Shown here: positions 33,793 to 43,584 of the stretch, in pieces
How positions within the stretch are numbered: the first letter of the stretch is position 1
Layout of the letters: every line of letters begins with the position of its first letter
NCBI GenBank assembly: GCA_902363675.1
Contig: CABJAV010000008.1
Span: forward strand, 70,184-134,183
Origin: Lachnospiraceae bacterium
GTDB taxonomy: Bacteria > Bacillota > Clostridia > Lachnospirales > Lachnospiraceae
Reading direction: 5' to 3'
DNA length: 64,000 nt
Position numbers and translations under genes: made by a program
Notes under the pieces: model-generated
Databases searched by the model: none
Seen by the model: only the letters and a program-made list of their open reading frames with translations
Told to the model about the DNA's origin: nothing

Positions 33793-34152
33793 TACATTAC
33801 ACTCCGGAACTTCGGTTCTGGGGTGTTTTTTATGTTAACTGTGATAGAATAAATATTATATTAGTAGATTATTAGGTGTGATTGATAAGATTTTTGTATA
33901 TTAACTAGAATGGAGGTAGTGTTTATATTACAATTGATTATTTCATACGAGATGATTTCTATGTAATCAGAGGGTCACAGTCCCTCTGTTGAAGGACTAA
34001 CCGCCTACCGTGTAGGGTAGAACCGAAAATATCATAACAAGAATTGAAGTGGATGGCAAATAGAAAATAGCAAGTTTATAAAAATTGATTTTAGCGTACA
34101 TTCTGGAACTTCGTTCTGGGGTATTTTTTATGTTAACTGTAATAGAATAAAT
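33793..34152. repeat. 60-bp direct repeat with terminator hairpin, around a 240-bp segment
   Basis: 33793-33854 and 34097-34152 share TACATT, GGAACTTCG, TTCTGGGGT, then TTTTTTATGTTAACTGT and ATAGAATAAAT. Copy 1 forms CCGGAAC-TTCG-GTTCTGG followed by TTTTTT, a terminator. The segment between has two small hairpins (33968-33988 CAGAGGG/CCCTCTG; 34005-34020 CTACC/GGTAG) and no clear gene. Confidence 0.55.
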
Positions 34153-34235
34153 AATTCTTATCACATTGTAACTTTTCAGATCATTTGTCGGATATATATA
34201 TGTAACTGTATAAGAAAGAAGGGGGAAGCTTCAAG

Positions 34236-34796
34236 GTGACAGATCAGCAGATTGTAGAGTTGTATTGGAACCGGGATGAAAGAGCAATACACGAGACGGA
34301 TCTTAAATACAGGAAATACCTTTATAAAATCGCATATAATATCCTTGCAAATGAAGAGGACTGCGAGGAGAGTATCAATGAAACATACTTGCGCATATGG
34401 AATTCCATTCCGACAAATCAACCACAGATTTTGTCTGCTTATGTTGGAAAAATCATACGTGAACTGTCTATTGATATTTATCGAACGCGTCATAGAAAGA
34501 AAAGACAGGGATCAGAGTATGCAGTTTCTCTGGAGGAATTAAAGGAATGTACCACAGGTATGAATGCCACAGAAGAAGTGGTGGATTGCAAAATTTTGGC
34601 CGAAATCATACATTCTTTTCTTATGTCGTTACCAAAAGAACACAGGATTGTTTTTATAGGAAGATATTATTATCTGGATTCTATGAAGTACATAGCCGAA
34701 TATACAGGATTCAGTAAAGCAAAGGTGAAAATAATTCTTCATAGAACAAGAAACAAACTTAAAGATTATCTATGTGAGGAGGGCTATTCGATATGA
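34236..34796 (+). CDS. ECF-type RNA polymerase sigma factor
   Basis: A 186-residue sigma factor with region 2 (YRKYLYKIAYNILANEEDCE) and region 4 (LPKEHRIVFIGRYYYLDSMK, then IAEYTGFSKAKVKIILHRTR). GTG start after AAGAAGGGGG. It overlaps the anti-sigma gene by four bases. A TGTAAC at 34167-34172 upstream could be an ECF-type -35 box, suggesting self-activation. Confidence 0.9.
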   Translation: MTDQQIVELYWNRDERAIHETDLKYRKYLYKIAYNILANEEDCEESINETYLRIWNSIPTNQPQILSAYVGKIIRELSIDIYRTRHRKKRQGSEYAVSLEELKECTTGMNATEEVVDCKILAEIIHSFLMSLPKEHRIVFIGRYYYLDSMKYIAEYTGFSKAKVKIILHRTRNKLKDYLCEEGYSI

Positions 34797-35977
34797 GACC
34801 AGAAAAGCTGAGTGAAGCAATAGGGATGCTGCCGGATGAGATTATTGAGGAAATGGATGCGGTCAGAAGAAATGTCAGGGGTTCTATGAAACGGAAACGC
34901 AGGCACAGAATTTACAGGTATCTTTCAGCAGCTGCATGTCTGGCAATCTTGATCTGCGTTTCCTTTATCTGGGATGGAAAGAAGGAAGGAAAAACAGAAC
35001 ATTTGGATTTACCACAAATATCAGTAGGGAATAACGAAGCAGCAAGTTATGGATTTGAAGGGTATTTAGCACATGATGTGTCCGAATTGGTAAATGCAAA
35101 TCCTTGGAATGAACAGATCGAATTAACAACACTTCCGGTGTACAAAAATACAGTTGAGTTGGAAGAATTTATTCCTAAGAACTATGATAAAGAAAAAGTA
35201 TTGGAAAAGATCCGGGAGGTTGCCGGAAGACTAGGGATTGATGAACATGCACTCAGTCAGGTAAAAGAACAGCCGGAAATGGAAACCGTGACATGCGAGA
35301 CAAATGAAGTGTCCATTCAGGCAAACGCTGCGGGTGAAATCAGTGTGGAGTTTCAAACACCACAGGATTTGCCGGAAGGTTATGTTTTCAATTATGATGC
35401 CACATATAAGGATTGTTTGAAAGCAGCAGAATTTTTCAAAAATAAATACAGCGATATTCTTTCCATGAAATCACCGGGTGTTAATATTTATGGTGGAGAT
35501 TATGACATTTATTCGAAGCAGAGTTATCATTTATCATTCTATGAAAACAGTGAGGATATCGTAAAAAGGATTATCAACTACAATTTCAGGCAAACAGAAT
35601 TTCAACAATCAGAAGAAGGCAAGTTGCGGAAAATTTGGATTCATCAGCCCGACCTTTCGCAGAAGGTCGGAGACTACCCGATTATTTCTGTGGCAGAAGC
35701 AAAAACGTTGCTGAAAAAAGATAATTATTCCACGAGTTCACCCTATAAATTGCCGGGAATGAAATATGTTAAAAAGGTTGAACTGGTATATTTAACGGAT
35801 GTATTTGAGGCTTATTTTATGCCCTATTATAAGTTTTATGTGGAACTGCCGGAAGAGAAAGAAGTTACGGATTCCAAGGGGGATATCGAGATGAAGACAT
35901 ATGGAGCCTATTATGTTCCGGCAGTTGAAAGCAGGTATATATCAAATATGCCAGTTTATGATGGAACATTTAACTGA
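34793..35977 (+). CDS. Membrane-anchored anti-sigma-like protein
   Basis: A 394-residue protein with a cytoplasmic N-terminus (MRPEKLSEAIGMLPDEIIEE), one transmembrane helix at about 43-60 and a large extracellular domain. It is coupled to the ECF sigma gene by an ATGA overlap. The layout is that of anti-sigma/sensor partners in Clostridia. The signal is unknown. Confidence 0.75.
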   Translation: MRPEKLSEAIGMLPDEIIEEMDAVRRNVRGSMKRKRRHRIYRYLSAAACLAILICVSFIWDGKKEGKTEHLDLPQISVGNNEAASYGFEGYLAHDVSELVNANPWNEQIELTTLPVYKNTVELEEFIPKNYDKEKVLEKIREVAGRLGIDEHALSQVKEQPEMETVTCETNEVSIQANAAGEISVEFQTPQDLPEGYVFNYDATYKDCLKAAEFFKNKYSDILSMKSPGVNIYGGDYDIYSKQSYHLSFYENSEDIVKRIINYNFRQTEFQQSEEGKLRKIWIHQPDLSQKVGDYPIISVAEAKTLLKKDNYSTSSPYKLPGMKYVKKVELVYLTDVFEAYFMPYYKFYVELPEEKEVTDSKGDIEMKTYGAYYVPAVESRYISNMPVYDGTFN

Positions 35978-35983
35978 TTGGGA

Positions 35984-36734
35984 TTACTTATCTTTGAGAA
36001 TATGCTCTAAATCGAGCCCATAGAGCTTTGCAATATCCTTTGCGTAACTAAGTCCATCCGGAGTTGTGCGCAAAACCTTATGGCTTCGCGTACCTTCTTC
36101 TACATTTTCCATCATTGCCACAAGATTATCAATTTTTCCACGGTTTCGCGGATGTGAATTATATTTTTCAACCTGTTGGCTCAAATCATGGATATGGGTG
36201 ACGTAAAGTCCGCAGCAGCCAATGATACCAATTCCGGTGAGAACTTCGGAAGCAATATAGCTGGCTTCGAGTCCGCTGGTACTTGAAAAGGACTCATCAG
36301 TGCTGACTCAGCCGGAACAAATAGGCCTAACTGGAATAAAGCCTGCGCCATGCCGATCGAATAGGCAAAAATGGATTTTCCACTGGCAGTCAGAAAGCGA
36401 ATATCGTCCAGCAGAGAAAAATAAACATGTTGGTATTTACGGAGACAATTCCTGCATCTAACGGGCAGAGGTTGCCGTCTAGGTTGATGCCGAGTGTGAC
36501 ACTTTTCAGATAACCAAAGGTTGTTTCCATTTTGGACAGTTCTGTATTTAAGGTTTGAAATTCACTGCTTTGTGCAATAAGATCGCTTACCACGCCGAGA
36601 CGATATTTGAGTACACGTTCATCGGTGGAAAAGAAATTGTCCAATTCTAAATCTGCAAAACCGCGATAGCTTTCTTTAATTAAAATGATCATGGAATCGA
36701 TTTTTAAAGAGTCAATAAAACCGAAATCTTTCAT
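35984..36734 (-). pseudogene. MutS-like ATPase remnant
   Basis: On the minus strand, 36734-36390 gives a MutS-like core (MKDFGFIDSLKIDSMIILIK...). Pieces SGKSIFAYSIGMAQALFQLG and IIGCCGLYVTHIHDLSQQVE follow, and 36184-35984 gives the C-terminus KVLRTTPDGLSYAKDIAKLY. The Walker A region is missing and the parts lie in different frames. It is a degraded relative of MutS-family ATPases such as the intact gene at 38879. Confidence 0.75.
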
Positions 36735-36775
36735 GGGTTTTCCCTTGGTACAGTCATAATTGGGGGGTATAATAA

Positions 36776-37297
36776 ATGGAAATTTGTCTGCATACGGTAG
36801 GCTCCTTTGGAATTACAAATAAAAAGCAGATCAAACTGCTGCATTTTTCATCGAAACCAATGGAGAAATCAGCATTGCGGGAAAACTATCGGAACAAATC
36901 GAATCAGACAATGATGGATGAGGGATTCCCCTTGTGCAGCTGGAAATGGCCGGTTATGACCGTCCGTATGAAAGACATGGAAACAAGTATGTAGTGACAG
37001 CATCGGGCTGTTTTCTCTTGTACGAATCTATGGAAGATACATGATGGTGTGCCAGTTGCGCGTTTTATCAATACCGTCATCAATGAGGGTCGCGAGGAGC
37101 AGGTGCTGACTTATCTTTCATCGTTTACTTATTCAGGATTAGAGAAAGACGGCAATCGCCTGTATATCCCGCATAATGGATGGCAGAAAGAATTAAATTG
37201 GAAAGAATACACATTTGAGGATCTGGGATTTCCTGTGACACAGACGAAGAGTATTCGTAGAACCTCTAAGATGATTGAACTGGACATTACACAATAA
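36776..37297 (+). pseudogene. Degenerate gene of unknown family
   Basis: Coding-like pieces lie in different frames: AFFIETNGEISIAGKLSEQI ending at a TGA near 36912, AGYDRPYERHGNKYVVTASG, then RFINTVINEGREEQVLTYLS running to 37297. The pieces read as one former protein with at least two frame changes. I do not recognise it. Confidence 0.5.
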
Positions 37298-37360
37298 AGG
37301 GTGTAAAATTGCGTAGGCATATTGGATGCAAAGACTTTATTTCGTAAGAGGTGTTGAAGT

Positions 37361-38731
37361 TTGAAGAAGAATAAATATGAGATTGATATGTGCAATGGAA
37401 CGATCATGGATAAACTGATATCCTTTGCACTGCCGCTCATGCTTTCAGGAATGTTGCAGCTGACGTTCAATGCGGTGGATATTGTTGTCATTGGACAATT
37501 CAGTGGAAAGCAGTCTCTGGCGGCGGTCGGTGCGACCACTGCACTCATTAATGTGTTTACAAATCTGTTTATCGGAATTTCGTTAGGAGCCAATGTTATT
37601 GCAGCCCGTTTCTATGCAGCAGGCCGGGATAAAGAAATGTCAGAGACGGTACATACAGCTATTTCGCTGGCTTTGATCAGTGGAATTGTCATGGGCATTG
37701 TCGGTATTGTTTTTTCCCATGGTGCATTACAACTGATGGGAACACCGTCGGATGTCATTGATCTGTCTACCCTTTATATGCGCATTTATTTTATTGGAAT
37801 GCCGTTTTTTATGCTTTATAACTATGGCGCAGCAATTTTGCGGGCAGTTGGAGATACCAAGCGGCCACTCATGTTCCTGATCATTTCCGGTGTGGTAAAT
37901 GCGGCATTAAATCTGACACTTGTAATAGGTGCGCATCTCGGCGTGGCGGGTGTTGCAATCGGAACGGTTGTCTCGCAGTGTCTTTCCTGTATTCTGGTTT
38001 TGCGCTGTCTTTATCGTATAGAGGGAAGTTATCAGCTTCGCTTTTCAAAATTATGTATCAAAGGCGTTTATGTGAAGCAGATTTTTCAGGTTGGCATACC
38101 GGCAGGTCTGCAAAGTATGGTTATCAATTTTTCCAATGCATTGTTGCAGTCATCGGTAAATTCGTTTGGTTCTACAGAGATGGCGGGATATACGGCTGCG
38201 AACAACCTGCTTGGCTTTTTGTATATGTCCATCAACTCGGTGACACAGGCATGTATGAGTTTTACAAGCCAGAATTTTGGTGTCGGAAAGTATAAAAGAA
38301 TGGACCGCGTGCTGAAAGACTGTCTGATTCTGACGATGGGAATTGCACTGGTTTTGGGAGGCGGATTTTATATTTTCGGACCGCAGATTCTTAAAATTTA
38401 TACCAGGAGTCCGAAGGTAATTGAGAGCGCGATGGAGATTCTTTCGATTACGACGGTTCCATATTTTCTGTGCGGAATTATGGATCTGTTTCCGGGTGCA
38501 TTGCGCGGAATGGGATATTCCATGGTGCCGATGATACTTTCAGTTATTGGTACGGTAGGAACAAGAATTGTATGGATCTATGGACTGTTTCCAACACATC
38601 GATCACTGTATTTTCTGTTTATTTCCTATCCGGGATCGTGGATTGCAACAATCGTGATGCAGGTGATCTGTTATTATTTTGTGCGGCGCATGGTATATCG
38701 GAAAAATAATGAGGGGCAAAATACCTTTTGA
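37361..38731 (+). CDS. MATE-family multidrug/sodium antiporter
   Basis: A 456-residue protein of 12 predicted helices. The start region MDKLISFALPLMLSGMLQLT and NAVDIVVIGQFSGKQSLAAV are typical of the DinF/NorM family. TTG at 37361 is the likely start, preceded by AAGAGGTG. It exports drugs or metabolites in exchange for Na+ or H+; substrate unknown. Confidence 0.9.
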   Translation: MKKNKYEIDMCNGTIMDKLISFALPLMLSGMLQLTFNAVDIVVIGQFSGKQSLAAVGATTALINVFTNLFIGISLGANVIAARFYAAGRDKEMSETVHTAISLALISGIVMGIVGIVFSHGALQLMGTPSDVIDLSTLYMRIYFIGMPFFMLYNYGAAILRAVGDTKRPLMFLIISGVVNAALNLTLVIGAHLGVAGVAIGTVVSQCLSCILVLRCLYRIEGSYQLRFSKLCIKGVYVKQIFQVGIPAGLQSMVINFSNALLQSSVNSFGSTEMAGYTAANNLLGFLYMSINSVTQACMSFTSQNFGVGKYKRMDRVLKDCLILTMGIALVLGGGFYIFGPQILKIYTRSPKVIESAMEILSITTVPYFLCGIMDLFPGALRGMGYSMVPMILSVIGTVGTRIVWIYGLFPTHRSLYFLFISYPGSWIATIVMQVICYYFVRRMVYRKNNEGQNTF

Positions 38732-38878
38732 CCCTTTAATCATATAATAAGGGGTGCATATTGTCACATATGGCTGTGTATGCATAATGGAAAGACGCTT
38801 TTTTAATAAATAATTCTTGACTCTCACCCTGGTTCATGGTTTATATTCTGACCAGAATTTTGGAAATGGAGGTAACTT

Positions 38879-40483
38879 ATGAACCGGTGGTCAGAGAAAA
38901 AACAGAAAAACAGAATAAAAACGCAATTCGGAAAAAATCCAATGGACATGGAAAACTGGGAATCTTTACAGCTTCGCATGTACGAAATTGAAATGTATGA
39001 GCAAAGGCGAAGAAAAACTTTCAATCAGGAATGGGTCGATGATGTGACATGGAATGATCTGGAGATGGATCGTGTATTTGCACGGATCAATCATACGAGA
39101 ACATACATGGGAGAACAGATTTTATATCATCGGCTTCATGGCTGTAAAAACAGACAGAAACTCCAGAGGATGGAAAAACGAATTGCGTTTTTTTCGTGTC
39201 AGGAATCATCCCGCATCAAAGTGGAAGAAAAGCTTTCACATATCGGGAAACAAAAAGAAAATTATTATTTGCCATTGTTTCTGATGGATGAAATCAATTG
39301 GCCGGTTACTTCCTGTATCGGGCTGTACTTGCAGCAGGTGCTGTTGGTCATTTGTCTGGCAGGAACTGTTTTGGCGAGAAGCAATGTATGGGGCCTGGGA
39401 CTTCTTGTCGTTGCCACAGTCAATTTGCTTATTTATCTGCATGCCAAAAACAAATATGAAGGAAATCTGTTTGCAGTGGCAAATATGAAAGTAGCATTGG
39501 ATTTTTGCAATTGGATGATAAAAAGCTTCGAAGGTAACCAATTGTATGCAGACGAAGAAATTTTGCAGGCGCTGGAGAAAACAAGGAAGCTGGCGAAACA
39601 GATGGGGCGTTGGCAGGCAAGAAAATATCAAAGTGTCACAGGAGATCTGACTGGTATTGTGCAGGATTATCTTGCAGGTGTTACATTATATGATATTGTG
39701 GCATTCTGCCATATAGAAAAAGCCCTGAGAAAGTGCAGAAAAGAAACTTTACAATTATATGAATTTGTGGGGGATGTTGATACGGACATTGCAATCGCTT
39801 CTTTCCGGAAAAGCCTGACAAACTGGTGCAGCCCCATGATACAGAAATCCGGGTCCATAAGGCTGGAGAAAATTTGTCATCCGCTTATGGACGATGGTGT
39901 TGCAAACAGCATAGAATTGCGAAAAGGCGCTATTTTTACAGGAGCGAACGCATCCGGCAAATCTACCTTTATGAAAGCTGTCGCAATCAATGTCATACTG
40001 GCACAGACGATCCATACCTGTGTTGCAAAAAATGTAAAAATGCCTACAATAAAAGTAATGACTTCTATGGCACTTCGGGATGATGTGGTGCAGAAAGAAA
40101 GTTATTATATGCGGGAAATGAAATATCTCAAACGGATGCTTGATGAGATTGAAAAGGGAGAACCGGTACTGTTTGTAATCGATGAAATATTAAAGGGAAC
40201 CAATACGCGGGAACGGTTGGGAGCGTCGAAAGCGATTCTTTCGTACATGGCGCAAAAACCGGGATTTTTGTTGGTCGCAACACATGATCTGGAATTGGTG
40301 AAAGCTGAAGAAGATCTGTATGAAACTTATTATTTTGACAGTCAGATATGTGGAAAAGATATTATTTTTCCCTACAAAATGAAACAGGGAATTGCTGTCA
40401 GAACCAATGCAATCGATCTCATGGAAATGATGGATTTTCCGAAAGAGATAACAGACAAAGCCAGGATAGTGTCAGCCAGATGA
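38879..40483 (+). CDS. Membrane-associated MutS-like ATPase
   Basis: A 534-residue protein with a MutS domain V at the C-terminus: Walker A GANASGKSTF, Walker B LFVIDEILKGTN, and VATHDLE. The first 170 residues are charged. Two hydrophobic stretches at about 145-190 (LLVICLAGTVLA, GLGLLVVATVNLLIYL) suggest membrane anchoring, unlike repair MutS. The mismatch-recognition domain is absent, so repair is not its job. Function unknown; a broken relative lies at 35984-36734. Confidence 0.85.
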   Translation: MNRWSEKKQKNRIKTQFGKNPMDMENWESLQLRMYEIEMYEQRRRKTFNQEWVDDVTWNDLEMDRVFARINHTRTYMGEQILYHRLHGCKNRQKLQRMEKRIAFFSCQESSRIKVEEKLSHIGKQKENYYLPLFLMDEINWPVTSCIGLYLQQVLLVICLAGTVLARSNVWGLGLLVVATVNLLIYLHAKNKYEGNLFAVANMKVALDFCNWMIKSFEGNQLYADEEILQALEKTRKLAKQMGRWQARKYQSVTGDLTGIVQDYLAGVTLYDIVAFCHIEKALRKCRKETLQLYEFVGDVDTDIAIASFRKSLTNWCSPMIQKSGSIRLEKICHPLMDDGVANSIELRKGAIFTGANASGKSTFMKAVAINVILAQTIHTCVAKNVKMPTIKVMTSMALRDDVVQKESYYMREMKYLKRMLDEIEKGEPVLFVIDEILKGTNTRERLGASKAILSYMAQKPGFLLVATHDLELVKAEEDLYETYYFDSQICGKDIIFPYKMKQGIAVRTNAIDLMEMMDFPKEITDKARIVSAR

Positions 40484-40551
40484 ATAGTGTCAGCCCATTT
40501 GCTGAAAGCAAATTATGCATGGGCTGATGTTCAATGAATGGAAGTGTATAT

Positions 40552-41223
40552 ATGAAAATTGGAGAAGTAGCGGAACAGACCGGATTAAGTATCAGCAATA
40601 TCCGGTTTTATGAAAAAAAGGGACTGATTGAGCCAAAACGAAATGAGCAGAGCAAATATCGGGATTATACGGAAGAGGATGTAAAGCGGCTGAAGCAGAT
40701 TATTCTATATCGAAAGATGGATATGCCACTCGAAAAAATAGCATGTGTGCTGGATGGACAGAACTCTTTGGAGGAGATGGTCCAGCAGCAGTTGTTGGAG
40801 TTACAGCACAAACAGCAGGAAATTCAGGGATCTATGGATTTATGCCGAAAACTGGTCGCAGACCATGCGTATGATGGACAAAATATAGATTTTTATCTCA
40901 GTTATGTAAAAGAAGAAGAGAAAAAGGGACACCGCTTTGCCGAGTTGGAGGAACTTGTCTGCGATTTCTCAGAATACAGTGAGTTTTATAAAGTGAGTGG
41001 AGATCCGCTTTTTCAGCTTTTGTTTCATAAGGTCAGAAATCAAAAAGTGTTTTTGTGGGGCTGGTTTGGGCTGTGGATTGCAATATCACTGTTTTTTGTT
41101 ATAGAGTTCGGATTGGGAGATGGGCATATGCCATTGTTGGTGAGGGCATTGGTTTTAGGAATAGTGCTTGTGCTTTTGTGGTATGATTTCTTTTGGTACT
41201 GCAAGAGAAAACGGCATCCATAA
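40552..41223 (+). CDS. MerR-family transcriptional regulator
   Basis: A 223-residue protein with an N-terminal MerR helix-turn-helix (MKIGEVAEQTGLSISNIRFY EKKGL...), a coiled-coil dimer helix, and two C-terminal transmembrane helices (about 167-189 and 195-215). A membrane-anchored MerR is unusual. ATG at 40552 is preferred to 40534 because GGAAG lies eight bases before it. Confidence 0.85.
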   Translation: MKIGEVAEQTGLSISNIRFYEKKGLIEPKRNEQSKYRDYTEEDVKRLKQIILYRKMDMPLEKIACVLDGQNSLEEMVQQQLLELQHKQQEIQGSMDLCRKLVADHAYDGQNIDFYLSYVKEEEKKGHRFAELEELVCDFSEYSEFYKVSGDPLFQLLFHKVRNQKVFLWGWFGLWIAISLFFVIEFGLGDGHMPLLVRALVLGIVLVLLWYDFFWYCKRKRHP

Positions 41224-41250
41224 GTGGTGGTCGATTTATCCGACCACCAC
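41224..41250. terminator. Hairpin between convergent genes
   Basis: GTGGTGGTCG pairs perfectly with CGACCACCAC around a seven-base loop, between the MerR gene and the convergent DUF4179 gene. It can serve both directions. Confidence 0.7.
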
Positions 41251-41287
41251 AACAAAATTTAACACTTACACACTTAACTTGACAAAC

Positions 41288-42421
41288 TTAATGGATCTGA
41301 AAATCAATGGAGGCAATTTTCTTTCCATCGACATTTTTATTTGTTACTTCAAACGTAAGGTCTGTCTGATTTTCATAAAGCACCATAATTTTATAAGTTG
41401 CTGTTCCATCAGCATTTTGTTTATAAATTCCACCATACAGCCATTGCAGAGGGTTCCCGTCAGCATCGACAACTGCCAGGTCAGGATCATTGTACGGATC
41501 GTTATAAGGTTTTTTTGTAAAATCAGGAGTTTCTATTGTAAGTACCAGCCCGGCTTTTGTTTTCACAACATCACAGACCTTTACTCCATGATCTTCTTTG
41601 TTTACTTGATATGTTATGTTTGACGATCGGTCTACTGTCACAGGAAAGCTCAGTTTCCACTCACCATCCACACTTCCTGTACTTTTATAATCTCCGTTTT
41701 TATCCCACTCGTCATCCTTGTAACCCGTCAGATTTTCCATAGAACATTCAACTTCGAGAGTGTTCTTATCGGAGAAGGAGTCTGTATTTTGTCCAATATC
41801 CATCAGATCTATTTCACCTGATTTTACGAATGTTCCATCGGAAGCCTTTTCAAATGACATTCTGACCCCTCCGGGTTCTTTTCCATTTACGGTGACAATA
41901 TCACTTCCTTTTCCGGAACTTATAAAGTCAGCCTGATTCAGCAGTTCATTATCTGTTTTTAATACAGCTGTGTAATACACGATATATCCGTCACAATAGA
42001 TATCTGAGATAGACACATTCACTCCGTTTACATCTACGCTCGTATTGTAGGTTTTATCCTGATGTCTGGCCGTCTCCTCCTGAGCGGTCATAGATTTTTC
42101 TGCAATCTTTTCATAAATCTTTGCTTCAGCTTCATCTTTTGTTCCCTGACGGTTTTCTATAAGATTTCCTATTGTACTGCTGAATAAGTTCTTCGCCATT
42201 GCAGGGTTTGCGGCCCCGGCTGCTCCAATTATAACAGCACATGCAGCTGCTGTTGCTAAGGCAGCTCTTCTTATATTTTTGTGTGATTTATTATTTTTCT
42301 TTATCTTTTTCAAAATGCGCTTCTGTTTCTGCGCTTTATCAAGGTCGGTTAGATTTATTTTTTCATATTCATCTTCATTTATTTTTACATCGTTTAAAAT
42401 TTCATAAATATTTTTTCCCAT
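41288..42421 (-). CDS. DUF4179 anti-sigma-like membrane protein
   Basis: A 377-residue protein with a cytoplasmic N-terminus, one helix at about 52-72 (AALATAAACAVIIGAAGAAN) and an extracellular DUF4179-type beta-rich domain. It starts two bases after the stop of the sigma gene at 42424. Its sigma partner has lost region 2, so the pair is probably no longer a working switch. Confidence 0.82.
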   Translation of the reverse strand: MGKNIYEILNDVKINEDEYEKINLTDLDKAQKQKRILKKIKKNNKSHKNIRRAALATAAACAVIIGAAGAANPAMAKNLFSSTIGNLIENRQGTKDEAEAKIYEKIAEKSMTAQEETARHQDKTYNTSVDVNGVNVSISDIYCDGYIVYYTAVLKTDNELLNQADFISSGKGSDIVTVNGKEPGGVRMSFEKASDGTFVKSGEIDLMDIGQNTDSFSDKNTLEVECSMENLTGYKDDEWDKNGDYKSTGSVDGEWKLSFPVTVDRSSNITYQVNKEDHGVKVCDVVKTKAGLVLTIETPDFTKKPYNDPYNDPDLAVVDADGNPLQWLYGGIYKQNADGTATYKIMVLYENQTDLTFEVTNKNVDGKKIASIDFQIH

Positions 42422-42423
42422 AC

Positions 42424-42723
42424 TCAGGCACCTCTTTCTTCTAATAAGTTTTTGCGTATTTTCTTTCTCCCTCGTGAAAGTCTGTTATATATGACTTCCG
42501 GTTTCATGCCGGTTTCGTGGCTTATCTGCGTCATGCTTTCTTCTTCCACATATAGTTTATAAAAAAGTTCCCTGTCCCGTGGATTTAAACATGCCAGCAT
42601 TTTTTCTACTTCTGAATTGACTTCTTTTTCTATCATTTCAGCAAGTGCCTTTTCATTATGAAGCCGAAGTTGTTTAATATAATTTTTTTCTCCTATTTTC
42701 ATAAGTTCCATATCCTTCCCCAT
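42424..42723 (-). pseudogene. ECF sigma factor with region 2 deleted in frame
   Basis: The 99-residue frame reads MKIGEKNYIKQLRLHNEKAL, then at once AEMIEKEVNSEVEKMLACLN and an intact region 4 (LNPRDRELFYKLYVEEESMT, then HETGMKPEVIYNRLSRGR). Full-length members of this sigma type have about 90 more residues between these parts, including the promoter-melting and core-binding region 2. The deletion is in frame, so a region-4-only protein could be made. Confidence 0.7.
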
Positions 42724-42896
42724 CCGCTTTGTTATGCCGATGGCTTCTCTCGATGCATCTGAGTGGCTTTGTAATTACAATTGGTATTACGAACTTTTTT
42801 CATGTATTCTATCAAAAATAGAAAAATGGTTTTAAAAATTTTTGAGGGAGGGAGTAAAATGAGGTGAGAATGAAGTTATTAGATTTTGAAGAAAGA

Positions 42897-43103
42897 GGCG
42901 TCCATAAGGTAGCTGTATAGCGCGGTCACACACTTCTACTTTCGGGGGCTACGCTGAGGATTTTTGGCATGTGCTATCGGGAAAATAGGCAAGTAATATG
43001 GTTTAGTTAATTTAAAAACGCTATACTAGTTATCAAGAATTATGAATTTGTAGAAAATAGAAATGTGTGACCACGCTATGCAGCCCCTCCTTATGGAATC
43101 GGC
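42897..43103. mobile_element. MITE-like element with about 45-bp terminal inverted repeats
   Basis: The left arm (42897-42938, containing CCATAAGG and GCGGTCACACA) is inverted in the right arm (43058-43103, containing TGTGTGACCACGC and CCTTATGG), with few mismatches. The 120 bp between carries no gene. A non-autonomous transposon or a long hairpin RNA both fit. No clear target duplication was identified by eye. Confidence 0.6.
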
Positions 43104-43112
43104 ACCCTATAT

Positions 43113-43436
43113 CTAGCGGGTCAGCATTCCATGATGCTCTTCCATATAGCCACCAAAAGTCAGATTTTTATATCCCAACTTTTTAAATTTCTTCATAGCT
43201 TCTGTCGGCTTATGATAATACCCGCCTATAATATAAAGTGCAGTCTCCTTATCCGGGATTCTGTGACATACACGTTCTTCTGTGATCTTATCAATCGGAA
43301 AATTAATTGCATTCCCAACATGTCCGTGTGCATAATCTTCCTTTGGGCGACAGTCGATAAGAAGTGCATTTGGTGATGTGTTGGCAGCATTTCGGGCCTG
43401 ATTGACTGTGAGTTTTTTCATAAATATACTTAACAT
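43113..43436 (-). CDS. Rhodanese-like protein without catalytic cysteine
   Basis: A 107-residue single-domain protein (ALLIDCRPKEDYAHGHVGNA). Where rhodaneses carry the cysteine loop (CRxGxRS), this one has LYIIGGYYHKPTEAM with no cysteine. Sulfur transfer is therefore unlikely and a binding role more probable. The start is supported by GGGGGA seven bases upstream. Confidence 0.8.
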   Translation of the reverse strand: MLSIFMKKLTVNQARNAANTSPNALLIDCRPKEDYAHGHVGNAINFPIDKITEERVCHRIPDKETALYIIGGYYHKPTEAMKKFKKLGYKNLTFGGYMEEHHGMLTR

Positions 43437-43584
43437 TTTAAAGTCCCCCTTGTATTGTGGTAATCAGACTATTATAGCGAATTTTTCCAATAATGCAAGT
43501 TTTTTCTTTTTTGTAACCTTTTGTGACTGCTATTTGTACTATTAGTGAAAGGCCTTTAAAAAACGAAACATAAAGGAGCGGCTC

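Noticed and set aside
41168..41623. 151-codon plus-strand frame over the DUF4179 gene end
   Set aside because: It is low-complexity antisense of a recognised gene and contains the convergent terminator.
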